From assembly GCA_003994795.1 (NCBI GenBank), contig AP018269.1, positions 1,491,346 to 1,555,345 of the forward strand: 64,000 nt of DNA, given 5' to 3'. The translations under genes were made by a program, and so were the position numbers. Every line of letters starts with the position of its first letter. Positions within the stretch are counted from its first letter, which is position 1. This document shows positions 9,901 to 20,000 of this stretch, piece by piece. The notes below the pieces were generated by a model. It was given only the letters and a program-made list of their open reading frames with translations. It ran no database searches and was not told the origin of the DNA. Source of the stretch: Cylindrospermum sp. NIES-4074. GTDB lineage: Bacteria; Cyanobacteriota; Cyanobacteriia; Cyanobacteriales; Nostocaceae.

Positions 9901-12649
9901 TCGTCCCTACCAATACTCCCATACCGACAATACACCCACTGCTACTGAATATACAGCCTTTCTGGATGACCTGAACCGCAAGCGGATCATCCTTGATGAT
10001 GACAACGATACTCAAAATTCGCCCCTACCCAACGGCACATTCTACTATCCTCAGCCTGGTGGTTTTGGTACAGGAACTCAAGGTACTAACTACTTCCGGG
10101 GTGGCGATACTATCAGCAACCTTACGGGTGTGTTGCACTGGTCGTTTGCAGGTCAATCAGGTACAGATGCTTGGCGAATTCGTCCCACACAAGCTAACCC
10201 CATTACCTTTACAGCTGAAAATCCCCGTCCCGCGAATCCTCCCGATGTGGGTGGTAACGTCAAAGTTGCCAGCTTCAATGTGCTGAGTTATTTCAGCACT
10301 ATTGATGTAGGAGGTAATGATTCTCCCAGAGGCGCTGACAGTGCTGATGAATTCGATCGCCAGAATACTAAACTGATTGATGCTCTAGAAAAAATCAATG
10401 CCGATGTTTTTGGCTTGATTGAGATTGAAAACAACAACACAGCAGTTCAAGAGTTAGTCAATCGGTTAAATACCAAGGTAGGTGCAGGTACTTATGACTA
10501 TATCAATACCGGAATTGTCGGTACAGACGAAATCACAGTTGCTGTCATCTACAAACCTTCCGTAGTCCAACCCAAAGGATCGGCGGCGATTTTGACCGAT
10601 TCTGCATTTACTAATCCCAACAATACCTCTGAGCAACGCAACCGTCCTGCGATCGCCCAAACCTTTCAAGTCATCAATGCCAACAACCCAGACTTTGGTG
10701 AATCATTTAACGTAGTTGTCAATCACCTAAAATCAAAGGGTGGCAGCGATGCTACAGGGGCAGATGTAGATCAAAATGACGGTCAAGGTCAGTTCAATGA
10801 TACCCGCACCAAGGCAGCAAACTATTTAGTCAATACCTGGATTCCCAGTGATCCAACAGATCAAGGCGACCCTGACTTCCTGATTATCGGTGACTTAAAC
10901 GCCTATAAAGGTGAAACCCCCATCACCACAATCAAGAATGCTGGCTACACAAACCTAGTAGAAGCTTACGGTGGCAACAATGCCTATAGCTACGTCTTTG
11001 ATGGTCAGCTTGGCTATTTAGATCATGCCTTGGCAAATACATCTCTAGCATCTCAGGTGACGGGCATTGCAAATTGGCACATTAATGCTGATGAAGTTCC
11101 TGTGTTCGACTATAACAATACCATTGATGATGGTGCTGGTGAAGCTAGTTTTGAAGCGAAGCCCACAGGTAACAACCTGTATGAACCCAACGCCTTCCGC
11201 ACTTCTGATCACGATCCAGTAATCATCGGGTTAAATCTTAATGGTGTTTCCTCAGGTGGTACCATTACTATATCAGGCGGTACTATTACTATTTTAGTCA
11301 ATAATGCCCCGACTGACTTGACATTAAGTGCTACTAGTGTTAATGAGAATGTTCCAGCTAACACAGTTATTGGCACATTGACTACTATTGTCCCAGATCA
11401 AGGGGATACTTTCACTTACACTTTAGTTGATGAAACTCCCGTGGATGGTGTTGATGGTAGGGATAATTCTGCTTTTACCATTAGTGGTAATAGTCTGATT
11501 ATTCGGCAATCTCCAGATTTTGAAGTCAAGTCAACTTACAACATCGGGGTTCGGACTACTGATAAAAATGGACTTTCCTATACCAAGGGTTTTGTTGTTA
11601 AGATCAATGACATCCCGACGCAAATACTTAACTCGAAGGATGATGTTTTCAATGTTTTGGGAGAGTTTAGCAAAGTCAAACTGAAGGTTAAACTCACAGG
11701 ACGCAATTCTAGTTTAGCTAATGAACTAGGAGTGTTTACTGTTGATGATCAAAATGGTACAATCAATGGTATTGCTCCAGGTGCAGCAGGTTACACCGAA
11801 GCAGCATTAGCACGCAGCAAAGTCATTTTCTCGGCGATCGCTAATAATCCCAATGGATTTAATCCAAATAATCTCAACAGACTGTTAGAATTTGACTCTA
11901 ATCAGTATTTAAGGTTCTATTTAGTCAAAAACAGTACCATTGATGCTGTTAAGGCTAAAATCACCTCTACTTCAGAAGTCCTGTTTTCTAATTCTTCTAT
12001 TCAAACAGTGACAGCCTTAAGTGGTGGTGGATTTGCTTTGGGTTGGAAAGATGGCTCTAATAATACCAGTTCTGCATTTAATGATTTAGTGGTCGATATT
12101 GTCGCCACAAATGATACTTCTCCTATAGGTACAGGGTTGCAAGGAGCAACACAAGCAGAAGTAATTGATTTAAGAAGTGTTAATACTTCTGTTTCTGCTC
12201 AATTTACAGTGAACAGAGAAGCTGCTTTTAACAACTTTGTGGGCTTTTACCAAGTGGCTGATGAAAATGGTGGTATTGACACCAATGGCGATCGCATAGC
12301 TGATATTCTTGTTGGACAGGCTGGTTATACTCAAGCGGCTGTTCGTGGACGGGTTGCAGGTATTGAGCTAACAGTGAATAATCAAGGGACGGCAACTTAC
12401 ACCGGCACATTCAGTCCTGGTGCGATTTTTGCCCCATTCATGATTGTTAATGGCAGACCTGATGCTATTCTCGATACTAATCTGAATAACGATCCAGCAG
12501 TTTACTTCCCATACTTGGGAGCTAACGCAGACAAAGTGGATCATATTCGTTTGTTAGGAGATAACACCTTTGGCTTTGAGGATCTTGTCAATGGTGGTGA
12601 TCAAGATTTCAATGATGCGATTGTCAGAGTCAATTTAAGTATTGCCTAG
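6989..12649 (+). CDS. ExeM/NucH-type extracellular nuclease composite
   Basis: 1886 aa multidomain protein. Approximate order: an N-terminal beta domain (1-200); a Calx-beta-like repeat (210-317, ending ITNND); a choice-of-anchor-I/PhoX-like beta-propeller region (320-808, with GTKILVANEGEPNSYG and EGVAVG); an OB-like segment (811-930); an endonuclease/exonuclease/phosphatase domain (1090-1415); a cadherin-like repeat (1440-1540); and C-terminal DUF4114-like regions ending FGFEDLVNGGDQDFND. Nuclease motifs are all present: ASFNVLSYF, LIEIEN, NHLKSKG, GDLNAY and SDHDPV. There is no Sec signal, which fits export by the type I system encoded at 17041-21672. A role in nucleic acid or phosphate scavenging outside the cell is inferred. 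Confidence 0.85.
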   Translation: MALAAGNIAFVGFNADGNDDFAFVAIVDINIGETITFEDNEWDGSAFNTGEGRFTWTATSLVTAGTIVRISSTSLTSKSASIGTLSTGTIALGNSDESIYAYQGSAAAPTFITAISSNAFSNAATGTLTNTGLTAGVNALALSGSIDVAAYNGSRSGQANFASYLSLINDPANWQTQDGTGDQSIDGTAPDVPFSSTAFSINAAATPTVNLSVSTNSGSEAGTTQIIVTAAASSAVSGNQTVNLGVSGTGITASDYYLSKTTITIPDAQTSGSVTFIVADDAVVEATETATLTISTPSAGISLGNTTQNITITNNDSSFLKKVSGITSTNGAEIPAFDPVSKQLFVVAGSTVEFYSLSNTGSLTAAGSLTPGITPPAGTELIPNSVAVKNGVVAVAYAIKDSITNAQQTGKVAFFNAANGSFISAVDVGALPDMLTFTPDGTKILVANEGEPNSYGQANSVDPEGSVSIINIAGGVASATVQTATFTSFNSQIASLKAAGVRITAPGATVAQDLEPEYIAVDPDGLTARITLEENNAIAILDIASATITQIIPLGAKNFNLPGNGIDASDQDGGINIRNVPVFGLYQPDAIANFTVNGQTYYITANEGDSRNYPGFNEEIRVGNASYVLDPTVFPNATILKQNANLGRLQLTNATGDTDGDGDIDRIEAFGARSFSIWDASGNQVFDSGDQIEQITATKVPTLFNSEGTAASFDSRSDNKGPEPEGVAVGVINNRTYAFIGLERTGDVIVYDVTNPNQPQFVQYINTPEDVAPEGLTFISAADSPTDKPLLVTANEVSKTVAVFEIKASTYISDVQGSGATSPLSGQTVTIEGVVTADFQLDNQLRGFFIQEEDADRDGNSATSEGIFVFTGNNPPLDVQEGQIVRVTGSVSEFFNMTQITATSADSIAIVNAGNNLSLVTPTIIDLPATGDINSFYEQQEGMLVKFADKMYVSEYFELARYGQIVLTADGRPYQYSHTDNTPTATEYTAFLDDLNRKRIILDDDNDTQNSPLPNGTFYYPQPGGFGTGTQGTNYFRGGDTISNLTGVLHWSFAGQSGTDAWRIRPTQANPITFTAENPRPANPPDVGGNVKVASFNVLSYFSTIDVGGNDSPRGADSADEFDRQNTKLIDALEKINADVFGLIEIENNNTAVQELVNRLNTKVGAGTYDYINTGIVGTDEITVAVIYKPSVVQPKGSAAILTDSAFTNPNNTSEQRNRPAIAQTFQVINANNPDFGESFNVVVNHLKSKGGSDATGADVDQNDGQGQFNDTRTKAANYLVNTWIPSDPTDQGDPDFLIIGDLNAYKGETPITTIKNAGYTNLVEAYGGNNAYSYVFDGQLGYLDHALANTSLASQVTGIANWHINADEVPVFDYNNTIDDGAGEASFEAKPTGNNLYEPNAFRTSDHDPVIIGLNLNGVSSGGTITISGGTITILVNNAPTDLTLSATSVNENVPANTVIGTLTTIVPDQGDTFTYTLVDETPVDGVDGRDNSAFTISGNSLIIRQSPDFEVKSTYNIGVRTTDKNGLSYTKGFVVKINDIPTQILNSKDDVFNVLGEFSKVKLKVKLTGRNSSLANELGVFTVDDQNGTINGIAPGAAGYTEAALARSKVIFSAIANNPNGFNPNNLNRLLEFDSNQYLRFYLVKNSTIDAVKAKITSTSEVLFSNSSIQTVTALSGGGFALGWKDGSNNTSSAFNDLVVDIVATNDTSPIGTGLQGATQAEVIDLRSVNTSVSAQFTVNREAAFNNFVGFYQVADENGGIDTNGDRIADILVGQAGYTQAAVRGRVAGIELTVNNQGTATYTGTFSPGAIFAPFMIVNGRPDAILDTNLNNDPAVYFPYLGANADKVDHIRLLGDNTFGFEDLVNGGDQDFNDAIVRVNLSIA

Positions 12650-12722
12650 TTTACTGAAGTTGTAGAAGCGATCGCCAGTTCAAAATCAAAAATGCCCTTT
12701 TGGCAAGCATGATGAGGGTGAA

Positions 12723-12809
12723 GGTGAAACAGTTCTCTAGTTTTACCTTTGCCCTTTAATTTCTGCCCACATCCTACAAACGTCTATTTTGGGCGTGTCT
12801 GCAATTAAT
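12723..12809. repeat. 87-bp direct repeat, copy 1
   Basis: This stretch recurs at 15821-15907 with three mismatches by eye. It includes an imperfect hairpin (GGTGAAAC ... GTTTTACC). Weaker similarity extends a little on both sides, including a trailing GGCGATCGCT. The surrounding 401-nt gap (12650-13050) otherwise holds AATTAAAAATT-type spacers and the AAGGAG before the next gene. Confidence 0.85.
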
Positions 12810-13050
12810 CAAGGCGATCGCTCCAATTAAAAATTAAAAATTAAAAATTAAAGACAAAATATACCAAAAATTACTGAGGTCACTTGTGGTAAAATACTTA
12901 AAAATAGTAAAATTAAATACATTATCCGGTTATTCATTATCAGGCATTTCTCAAACTAACACCGAAACTATCTACTAGTGCCTCCACTAGTATGAGAGGC
13001 AAATTAGACACATTAAAACACAATTTAAAAGAAGATCCAAGGAGTTATCT

Positions 13051-15033
13051 GTGACAATATATACGATTGGCGGTTTCACTTGGGATAGCAACAACCTTGT
13101 TAGTGGCGGTTCTGTCATCAACCCTACCGTAGGCGTAACCGAAGGCGTCGTAGTTGCGTTGACCTCTAACTTGTTCAGTACCAGCGGCGTACCCCTAGCC
13201 AGCCAAACCGTGGGTGCTATCTTGAATCTTCTAGATTTCACTGGTAGCACTGCTAATAACTTCGCCGTATTAGGTGAACAACCCATTTCTGGCACTGTAG
13301 ACAACCGCGCCCAAATTCAACTCACTTGGGGTGGCTTGGGTTTAGCTAACAACACTGGAAATGACTTTGTTGTTTACGAAAATGGCAATATTGATGCACC
13401 CGAAGGTTATGCTGTAGCCGTGCGTCGGGCGTCTACTGGGCAATTTACTAATTTCCTGTACAAATTTAGCCAAAGCTTTGACAATAGTGCAGTTAATACT
13501 GCTAATGATAATGATGGGGTATTTGCCACAGGTTTTGACCTGAGCAGTTTTGGCATCGGTGCAGGAGAACAGATAGATGCGATTCGTATTGTCAACCTCA
13601 TTGAAGTTGATAAGGTCAGCGGTGCAGATGGACAGGGATTTGTTAACTTAACTAACCCCACTGGATTTACTCCGCTGAAGGCTTCTGGTGGATCTTTATT
13701 TGCGCCAGGTGACCTAGATCCAGATATTACTCTAGTAGCAGCTTTGTATAATGTACAGCCTCTACAGCCGACCCTGAGTGTCAACAATGTGAGTGTGACA
13801 GAAGGAAACAGCGGCACAACAAACGCTCAGTTTACCATCACCTTATCAGCAGCTAGCACTCAGCAGGTTAGCGTCAACTACACGACAGCGAATGGTACTG
13901 CCTTCGCTGGCAATGACTATAATTCCACTAACGGCACTCTTACCTTTGCACCAGGAGAAACCAGTAAAACAGTCAATGTTGGTGTGATAGGTGATCTGTT
14001 TAACGAAACAAACGAAACCTTCCAACTGCAACTGAGCAATCCCACCAACACAGGCATCAAAACGGCTCTGGGTACTGCCACTATTATTGATAATGATGCC
14101 CTGCCCAGTTTGACTATTTCTAGCTTAAGTTTGGCAGAAGGGGACAGTGGCACTCGCAATGCTACCTTTAACGTCCAGTTGTCTAGCGCTAGTGGTCAGC
14201 CTGTGACCGTGAGCTATGGTACTACTGATGGTACTGCCTTAGCGGGTCAAGATTACACCGCCACTAGTGGTATCCTCACCTTTTCTCCTGGGACTACCCT
14301 ACTGACTATTAACGTTCCCATTCTGGGCGATACGACGGTGGAAGAGAATGAAACCTTCACCGTGAATCTGGGTAATGCCAATGGGGCAACTATTGTTACT
14401 AACCAAGGCACTGGTACTATCCTCAATGATGATACAGTAGCTGGGCCTGTGGGTTTGAACCTGACGGGGACTAGTGGTAATGATACTCTCACAGGCGGGA
14501 GTGGCGACGATATTATAAGCGGGCGGGAGGGCAATGACACTATTAATGGCGGTGATGGGAACGATCGCCTCACAGGTGAATTAGGTGCAGATATCCTCAC
14601 TGGTGGGTTAGGTGCAGATCGCTTTATCTATAGCAGCTTTGGCGACTCGCTCTTTGGCACCTCAACCCAAGATCGCATTCGTGATTTTAATCCCGGAGTT
14701 GGCGATCGCATTTTCCTCAATAACCTCCCCAGTGCTACCTTCAATGCTGGCATCATCACCGCAGCTAATTTAACTGCTGCCGTCACCGCTGCCTATAACG
14801 ATACTGACCCAACTATTGCTGGTTCCCAGGCATTAGCCACCAATCAAGCGGTGTTCTTTAGCTTCGGGGCTACTGCCGCAACTCGACGCACCTATGTATC
14901 AGTTAACGATAGCAACGCTGGCTTTAATTCCGGCAGTGACCTCTTCATTGAAGTGACTGGGTTAGTAGGGACTTTACCCACTGGGGCATTAACAACAAAT
15001 GATTATTTTGCCACCAACCTTGTCCCGAATTAG
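13051..15033 (+). CDS. Calx-beta / RTX surface protein
   Basis: 660 aa, GTG start with AAGGAG eight bases upstream. The N-terminal domain (1-235) is a beta-rich cell-surface type. Two Calx-beta repeats follow (about 244-350 and 352-465, each opening with SVTEGNSG- or LAEGDSG-like sequence and ending DND/DDT). About 470-530 holds RTX calcium-binding nonapeptides (GGSGDD, GREGND, GGDGND) typical of type I secretion substrates. The C-terminal part (530-660) resembles the region that follows RTX in cyanobacterial surface proteins. There is no Sec signal. With the exporter 2 kb downstream, it is a likely cargo. Ligand unknown. Confidence 0.85.
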   Translation: MTIYTIGGFTWDSNNLVSGGSVINPTVGVTEGVVVALTSNLFSTSGVPLASQTVGAILNLLDFTGSTANNFAVLGEQPISGTVDNRAQIQLTWGGLGLANNTGNDFVVYENGNIDAPEGYAVAVRRASTGQFTNFLYKFSQSFDNSAVNTANDNDGVFATGFDLSSFGIGAGEQIDAIRIVNLIEVDKVSGADGQGFVNLTNPTGFTPLKASGGSLFAPGDLDPDITLVAALYNVQPLQPTLSVNNVSVTEGNSGTTNAQFTITLSAASTQQVSVNYTTANGTAFAGNDYNSTNGTLTFAPGETSKTVNVGVIGDLFNETNETFQLQLSNPTNTGIKTALGTATIIDNDALPSLTISSLSLAEGDSGTRNATFNVQLSSASGQPVTVSYGTTDGTALAGQDYTATSGILTFSPGTTLLTINVPILGDTTVEENETFTVNLGNANGATIVTNQGTGTILNDDTVAGPVGLNLTGTSGNDTLTGGSGDDIISGREGNDTINGGDGNDRLTGELGADILTGGLGADRFIYSSFGDSLFGTSTQDRIRDFNPGVGDRIFLNNLPSATFNAGIITAANLTAAVTAAYNDTDPTIAGSQALATNQAVFFSFGATAATRRTYVSVNDSNAGFNSGSDLFIEVTGLVGTLPTGALTTNDYFATNLVPN

Positions 15034-15105
15034 GGAAAGCGTTTCTTGCTGCATCTGCTCGACCAGTTTAACAATTCTCAATTAATAATTCCCCAATCTT
15101 AAATT

Positions 15106-15738
15106 ATGCAAACTACGACTCGTTCAACAACCTCTCACCGTCTCCTACACTGGAGTCTAGCCGCTTCTGCCACTCTCGGTATTATTGCCAGCCTCCCCTC
15201 TAAGGTGATGGCTTTAACAGGTTTTACAGGTGTTTATGATCCTAGCAACTGGACACTTACTAACATAAATGCTGATGGTTCTGTAGACATCACCAATGCT
15301 CCCAATGACATAACATTGATAGGTGGTAATAATAACAACACTAACCCAGATCCTTCTGGTACTACTGACTGGATTATCTCCATTGATTCATCTAGGGCAG
15401 GCAACTTGAGCTTTGATTACAGTTACATTCTACTAGATACTGATGGTAAAGATATAGCAGGCTATCTACTCAATGGCAAATTTACTTCATTTGCCACAAA
15501 AGATGGAGACACCAGCATCGGCAACACATCTGTGACTGAGACGCTGAAACTTGGTGACACCTTTGGCTTCCGAGTGGAAACCTCAAGCAACTCAGGTGGG
15601 CCAGGAGTATTTACTGTTAGCAACTTCAACGTGGAACCTGTACCCTTTGAATTCTCTCCCGCCGTGGGGTTAGGGATTCTCGGCTTAAATGTGCTTTATC
15701 GCCAGCGACGTAAGCAGCAAATTAAAACTTTGAAGTAA
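15106..15738 (+). CDS. Secreted protein with C-terminal sorting-type tail
   Basis: 210 aa. The N-terminal signal peptide (about residues 10-36, ending KVMA) is followed by a beta-rich domain (37-180). The C-terminal tripartite tail has a short VPFEFSP motif, a hydrophobic helix (AVGLGILGLNVLY) and a basic end (RQRRKQ). This has the PEP-CTERM/exosortase architecture but with PFE in place of PEP, a variant seen in cyanobacteria. It starts 72 nt after the RTX gene. Function unknown. Confidence 0.75.
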   Translation: MQTTTRSTTSHRLLHWSLAASATLGIIASLPSKVMALTGFTGVYDPSNWTLTNINADGSVDITNAPNDITLIGGNNNNTNPDPSGTTDWIISIDSSRAGNLSFDYSYILLDTDGKDIAGYLLNGKFTSFATKDGDTSIGNTSVTETLKLGDTFGFRVETSSNSGGPGVFTVSNFNVEPVPFEFSPAVGLGILGLNVLYRQRRKQQIKTLK

Positions 15739-16201
15739 TCAGCAAGTGTGTAATTAGTCAAGTGACCTGAAACGAATAATGACTTCTGGGCAAGCATTTT
15801 GGCTGCTCAATCAGGGTAAAGGTGAAACAGTTCTCTAGTTTTACTTTTGCCCTTTAATTTCTGCCCACATCCTACAAACATTTATTTTGGGCGTGTCTGC
15901 AATTAATTCAGGCGATCGCTTTATCTCTCCAACACAGGAGTGAAAGTTTTCTTGAGCTTTACGGACGGCACAATGTTTGCATAGTTACAAAGTTATGGTA
16001 TTTTAGTGTTGTATATCCAACACCGCTTTCCTTGTTAATCAGCTTAACAATAGTAAATACCGCTTTTGGTGTGATACCAGTATACTATTCAATTAGGCAA
16101 TGGCAAATACAAACTATACTGTCATATTTATGTAGGCTTAATTAACAGATAACTTGGTTTCAATCTGTTTCGACTATTTTTTATCCAGATAATTTATAAC
16201 A
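15739..16201. other. Intergenic region with second direct-repeat copy
   Basis: 463 nt with no supported gene. The second copy of the 87-bp repeat lies at 15821-15907. The remainder is AT-rich and is presumably the promoter region of the isomerase-exporter operon. Confidence 0.55.
15821..15907. repeat. 87-bp direct repeat, copy 2
   Basis: Near-identical to 12723-12809, same orientation, and again placed after a large export-type gene block. The imperfect hairpin is kept. Confidence 0.85.
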
Positions 16202-16945
16202 GTGGCAACCCTGATCACAAGTGATATGAATCCAGTTCTGCAATTGGGCGATCGCACACTGACCGCCGCAGAAGTCCTACCGATGCTGGCAGAGTACCAA
16301 ATATTACCGCTATTAATCAAAGAAATTGTTATTGACCAAGCGATCGCACAAATTGAGTCTACGCCACAAGAAGAAAAACTCGCCTGTGAACAATTAGCCC
16401 AACAATATCAGGCACAAAAGCAGCAAGGTTTAAGCCTTCAACAGTTAAACACAATGGCAATCCGCCAATTAAAACTGGAAAAGTTCAAAGAAACCACTTG
16501 GGGAGGGGATATCGACTCTTACTTTTTCCAGCGCAAATCCCAGTTGGATCGGGCCATCTATTCCCTAATTAGCACTTCTGACATTGGTATTGCTCAAGAA
16601 ATCTACTTCCGCATTCAAGAAGGTGAACAGTCATTTGCCCAGTTAGCGCGGGAATATGCTCAAGGCCCTGAGTCCCAGACAGATGGTTTAGTTGGGCCAG
16701 TGGAATTGCAAACCATCCATCCAGTTTTGGCAAAAATATTATCTGTCAGTCAACCACAGCAACTTTTACCACCAACTCAAATAGGAGACTGGATTGTGAT
16801 CGTCCGTCTAGAAAAGTTACTACCCGCTCAACTCGATCGGTCACTACGTCAGCGATTGCTAAATGAACGTTTTAGCACTTGGCTGCAAGCACAAATGGCA
16901 GCGCAGAATTGGCAAATTCAACCATCAGCAATTACAACTGTTTAA
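16202..16945 (+). CDS. Parvulin-type peptidylprolyl isomerase
   Basis: 247 aa from GTG; an in-frame ATG at 16226 is an equally plausible start. The N-terminal part (1-110) is helical and SurA-like. The C-terminal region (about 125-225) has parvulin features: FAQLAREYAQGPESQTDGLVGPV and a late WIVIVRLE strand. No signal peptide is visible, so it may act in the cytoplasm or be exported with the substrate. It is 95 nt upstream of the ABC exporter on the same strand. Isomerase-exporter-adaptor trios are a common cyanobacterial arrangement, suggesting it prepares the exporter's cargo. Confidence 0.75.
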   Translation: MATLITSDMNPVLQLGDRTLTAAEVLPMLAEYQILPLLIKEIVIDQAIAQIESTPQEEKLACEQLAQQYQAQKQQGLSLQQLNTMAIRQLKLEKFKETTWGGDIDSYFFQRKSQLDRAIYSLISTSDIGIAQEIYFRIQEGEQSFAQLAREYAQGPESQTDGLVGPVELQTIHPVLAKILSVSQPQQLLPPTQIGDWIVIVRLEKLLPAQLDRSLRQRLLNERFSTWLQAQMAAQNWQIQPSAITTV

Positions 16946-17040
16946 GTAAAAGAGTGAATTGGGCACAATGATTTATGAGATAAGAATTACCAACACCCAA
17001 TTCTCAATCCCTATAAATAAACTAATTAACCAAATTATGT

Positions 17041-20000
17041 ATGACTTATATTAAAAACGCCTTCCCCGAATTTCTCATCACCCTTGAGGGATTCGACCAA
17101 TTACCAACTGAGGCGATCGCCCATTTATCAACACAAATGCAAGCTTGGCGCTACCGTGTCGGGCAGAAAATTATTGGTAAAGAAAAACTCCCCGAACAGA
17201 TAACAATTATTTATGAGGGACAGGTGCGCTTGTTGGGATACGACCCCCAAACCCAACTACCAATTACCTTAAAATTATTGCAACCAGGAGCAATTATTGG
17301 CGAAATTGGTTTGTTGCGTCAAGTCCCTTGTGAAACGGCGATCGCTTCTACAGAAGTGATCTGCTTAACATTAAGTGCAACTGAATATTTAAGCTTCCTC
17401 TCTGCCTACCCAGCTTTTGCTAATGCTCGTCAAAATCGTAGTCATTTAGCAGAAGTTTTTGATGTCATCAGCCCACAATTAGCACAGCAAGCTCACGCCA
17501 GTGTCAATCTCAAAGGACTTGCGGAAACAGCTTTATTAGAGGCAAAAATACATTACCTTCCTCCCGGACAAACCCCCTTTAAAGAACTAGATAATCAAAG
17601 GATCTGGTTTGTCAGTGGTGGCGGTACAGTAAGCAATTTCCCCACCAATAATCGCTTAGAATTGAGCGATGTCAGAGAGACAATCGAAGTTAAGGGAAAC
17701 ATTCCTGTGCGGTTGCTTGGTTTACGTCCGGCAGATTTATTATTACTCAATAGTCTTCCCAGCGAATTACAACTAAACTCTAGCAATTCACAAATTACAG
17801 AAGACTTAGAGATTCCCTACGCACCAGAAGTCGAGGTTTCACAATCAGCACCACAACAGATTCCTAAAGGTAGAAAAAAACATCAGAAATACCCGTTTTT
17901 TCGCGCTCAAGGAGAATTAAATTCAGCCCTTGCCTGTTTCCAAATGCTCTCAAAGCACTTAGAAATTCCCTTTCGGCGGGAGGTGGTGCGCCGCATCTTA
18001 ACTGAGCAAATGAAACGCCAGGGTAGTATATCTTTTCAAGTTGGTGCTTACCTCTCAGAGCTAATCGGACTTAAAGCACAATTGATAGATGTCCCTATTT
18101 CGTCGATAACGCGCATTCCTACACCAGCACTAATTCGTTATGGTGAAAATTTTGCCGTTATTTATGACATAGACGCCAATGATGTTGTTGTGGGTGTGCC
18201 ATCACAAGGAATTGTATATTGCAAACCTGCTCAACTGGTAGACAAATTAGAAGTTGACGAAGCCAATTTACCGCCACAAGTTAGGGTATTATTGCTCAGT
18301 GCAACTAAAGAAACACCTCAACAGCGCTTCGGGTTGCAGTGGTTTGTCCCTTATATGTCACGCCACCGTCGCGTACTTATAGAAGTCTTTATTGCTTCCT
18401 TTTTTGTCCAGTTGACAGCACTGGCAAATCCCTTAGTCGTCCAGTTAATTATTGATAAAGTTATTGCTCAAAATAGTATTAATACCCTGCATATTTTGGG
18501 AATTTTACTATTAGTAGTTGGGCTGTTTGAAGCAGTGTTAACCACATTGCGGACTTATTTATTTGTGGATACCACCAACCGCATCGATATGGGTTTGGGA
18601 TCAGAAATTATTGACCACTTACTCCGGCTACCGCTACGCTATTTTGAACGCCGACCAGTAGGTGAACTGGCTACTCGCATCAACGAATTAGAAAATATCC
18701 GCCAGTTTCTCACCGGTACAGCTTTAACGGTGGGGTTAGATGCGGTTTTCTCGGTGGTTTATATCATCGTGATGCTGATTTACAGTTGGCAACTGACCCT
18801 AGTAGGTTTAGGCACGATTCCTTTATTTATATTGATCACTTTAATTGCCTCTCCCACTGTGAGCCGACAGTTACGTGCTAAAGCTGAACGCAACGCCGAA
18901 ACTCAATCTTATTTAGTTGAGGTTATGTCAGGGATACAAACGGTAAAAGCGCAAAATATCGAATTGCGATCGCGCTTTTCCTGGCAAGAACGTTATGCTC
19001 GGTTTGTGGCGGCTGGTTTTAAAACCGTTGTTACTTCCACCCTAGCCAATTCAACCAGCAACTTTCTCAACAAACTCAGCAGCTTACTGGTTTTATGGGT
19101 GGGAGCTTATTTAGTCCTGCAAGGAGATTTAACCTTGGGTGAATTAATCGCCTTTAGGATTATATCTGGTTATGTTACTAGCCCTATATTACGCTTGGCT
19201 CAACTCTGGCAGACCTTCCAAGAAACAGCTTTATCTCTGGAGCGTTTAAGCGATATTGTGGATACCCCACAAGAAGCAGAAACAGACCGCGATAACATTC
19301 CCTTACCCGCAATTAGTGGTGCGGTGAAATATGATAACGTTTCCTTCCGGTTTGCGGCCAGTGGGCCGATGCAACTTAGTAACGTTAATCTAGAATTTCC
19401 CGCAGGTAAATTTATCGGCATTGTCGGTCAAAGCGGCTCCGGGAAAAGTACCTTGATGAAATTACTGCTCAGGCTTTACGATACCGAGTCAGGTAGAATT
19501 TTGGTTGATGGTTACGATATTTCTAAGGTGGAACTTTATTCATTACGTCGTCAAATTGGCATAGTTCCCCAAGAAACGCTATTGTTTGACGGCACAGTTC
19601 AGGAGAATATCGCCCTCACAAATCCTGATGCCACCACAGATGAGATTATTGAAGCGGCGAGGATTGCTGTTGCTCATGACTTTATCATGAATTTGCCCAA
19701 CGGTTACAATACGCGGGTGGGTGAACGGGGGGCGGCACTTTCCGGGGGACAACGACAAAGAATTGCGATCGCTCGTTCTGTCTTACAACGACCAAAATTA
19801 TTAGTATTAGATGAAGCAACCAGCGCTTTAGATTATCCTACCGAGCGCCAAATCTGTCTCAATTTAGCCAGAACATTTCAAGGCAGTACAGTATTTTTTA
19901 TTACCCACAGACTCAACACCGTGAGCAACGCAGATATCATTGTTGTGATGGACAATAGCAGAGTTATAGAACAAGGAAGTCATCAAGAACTAATGGCTGC

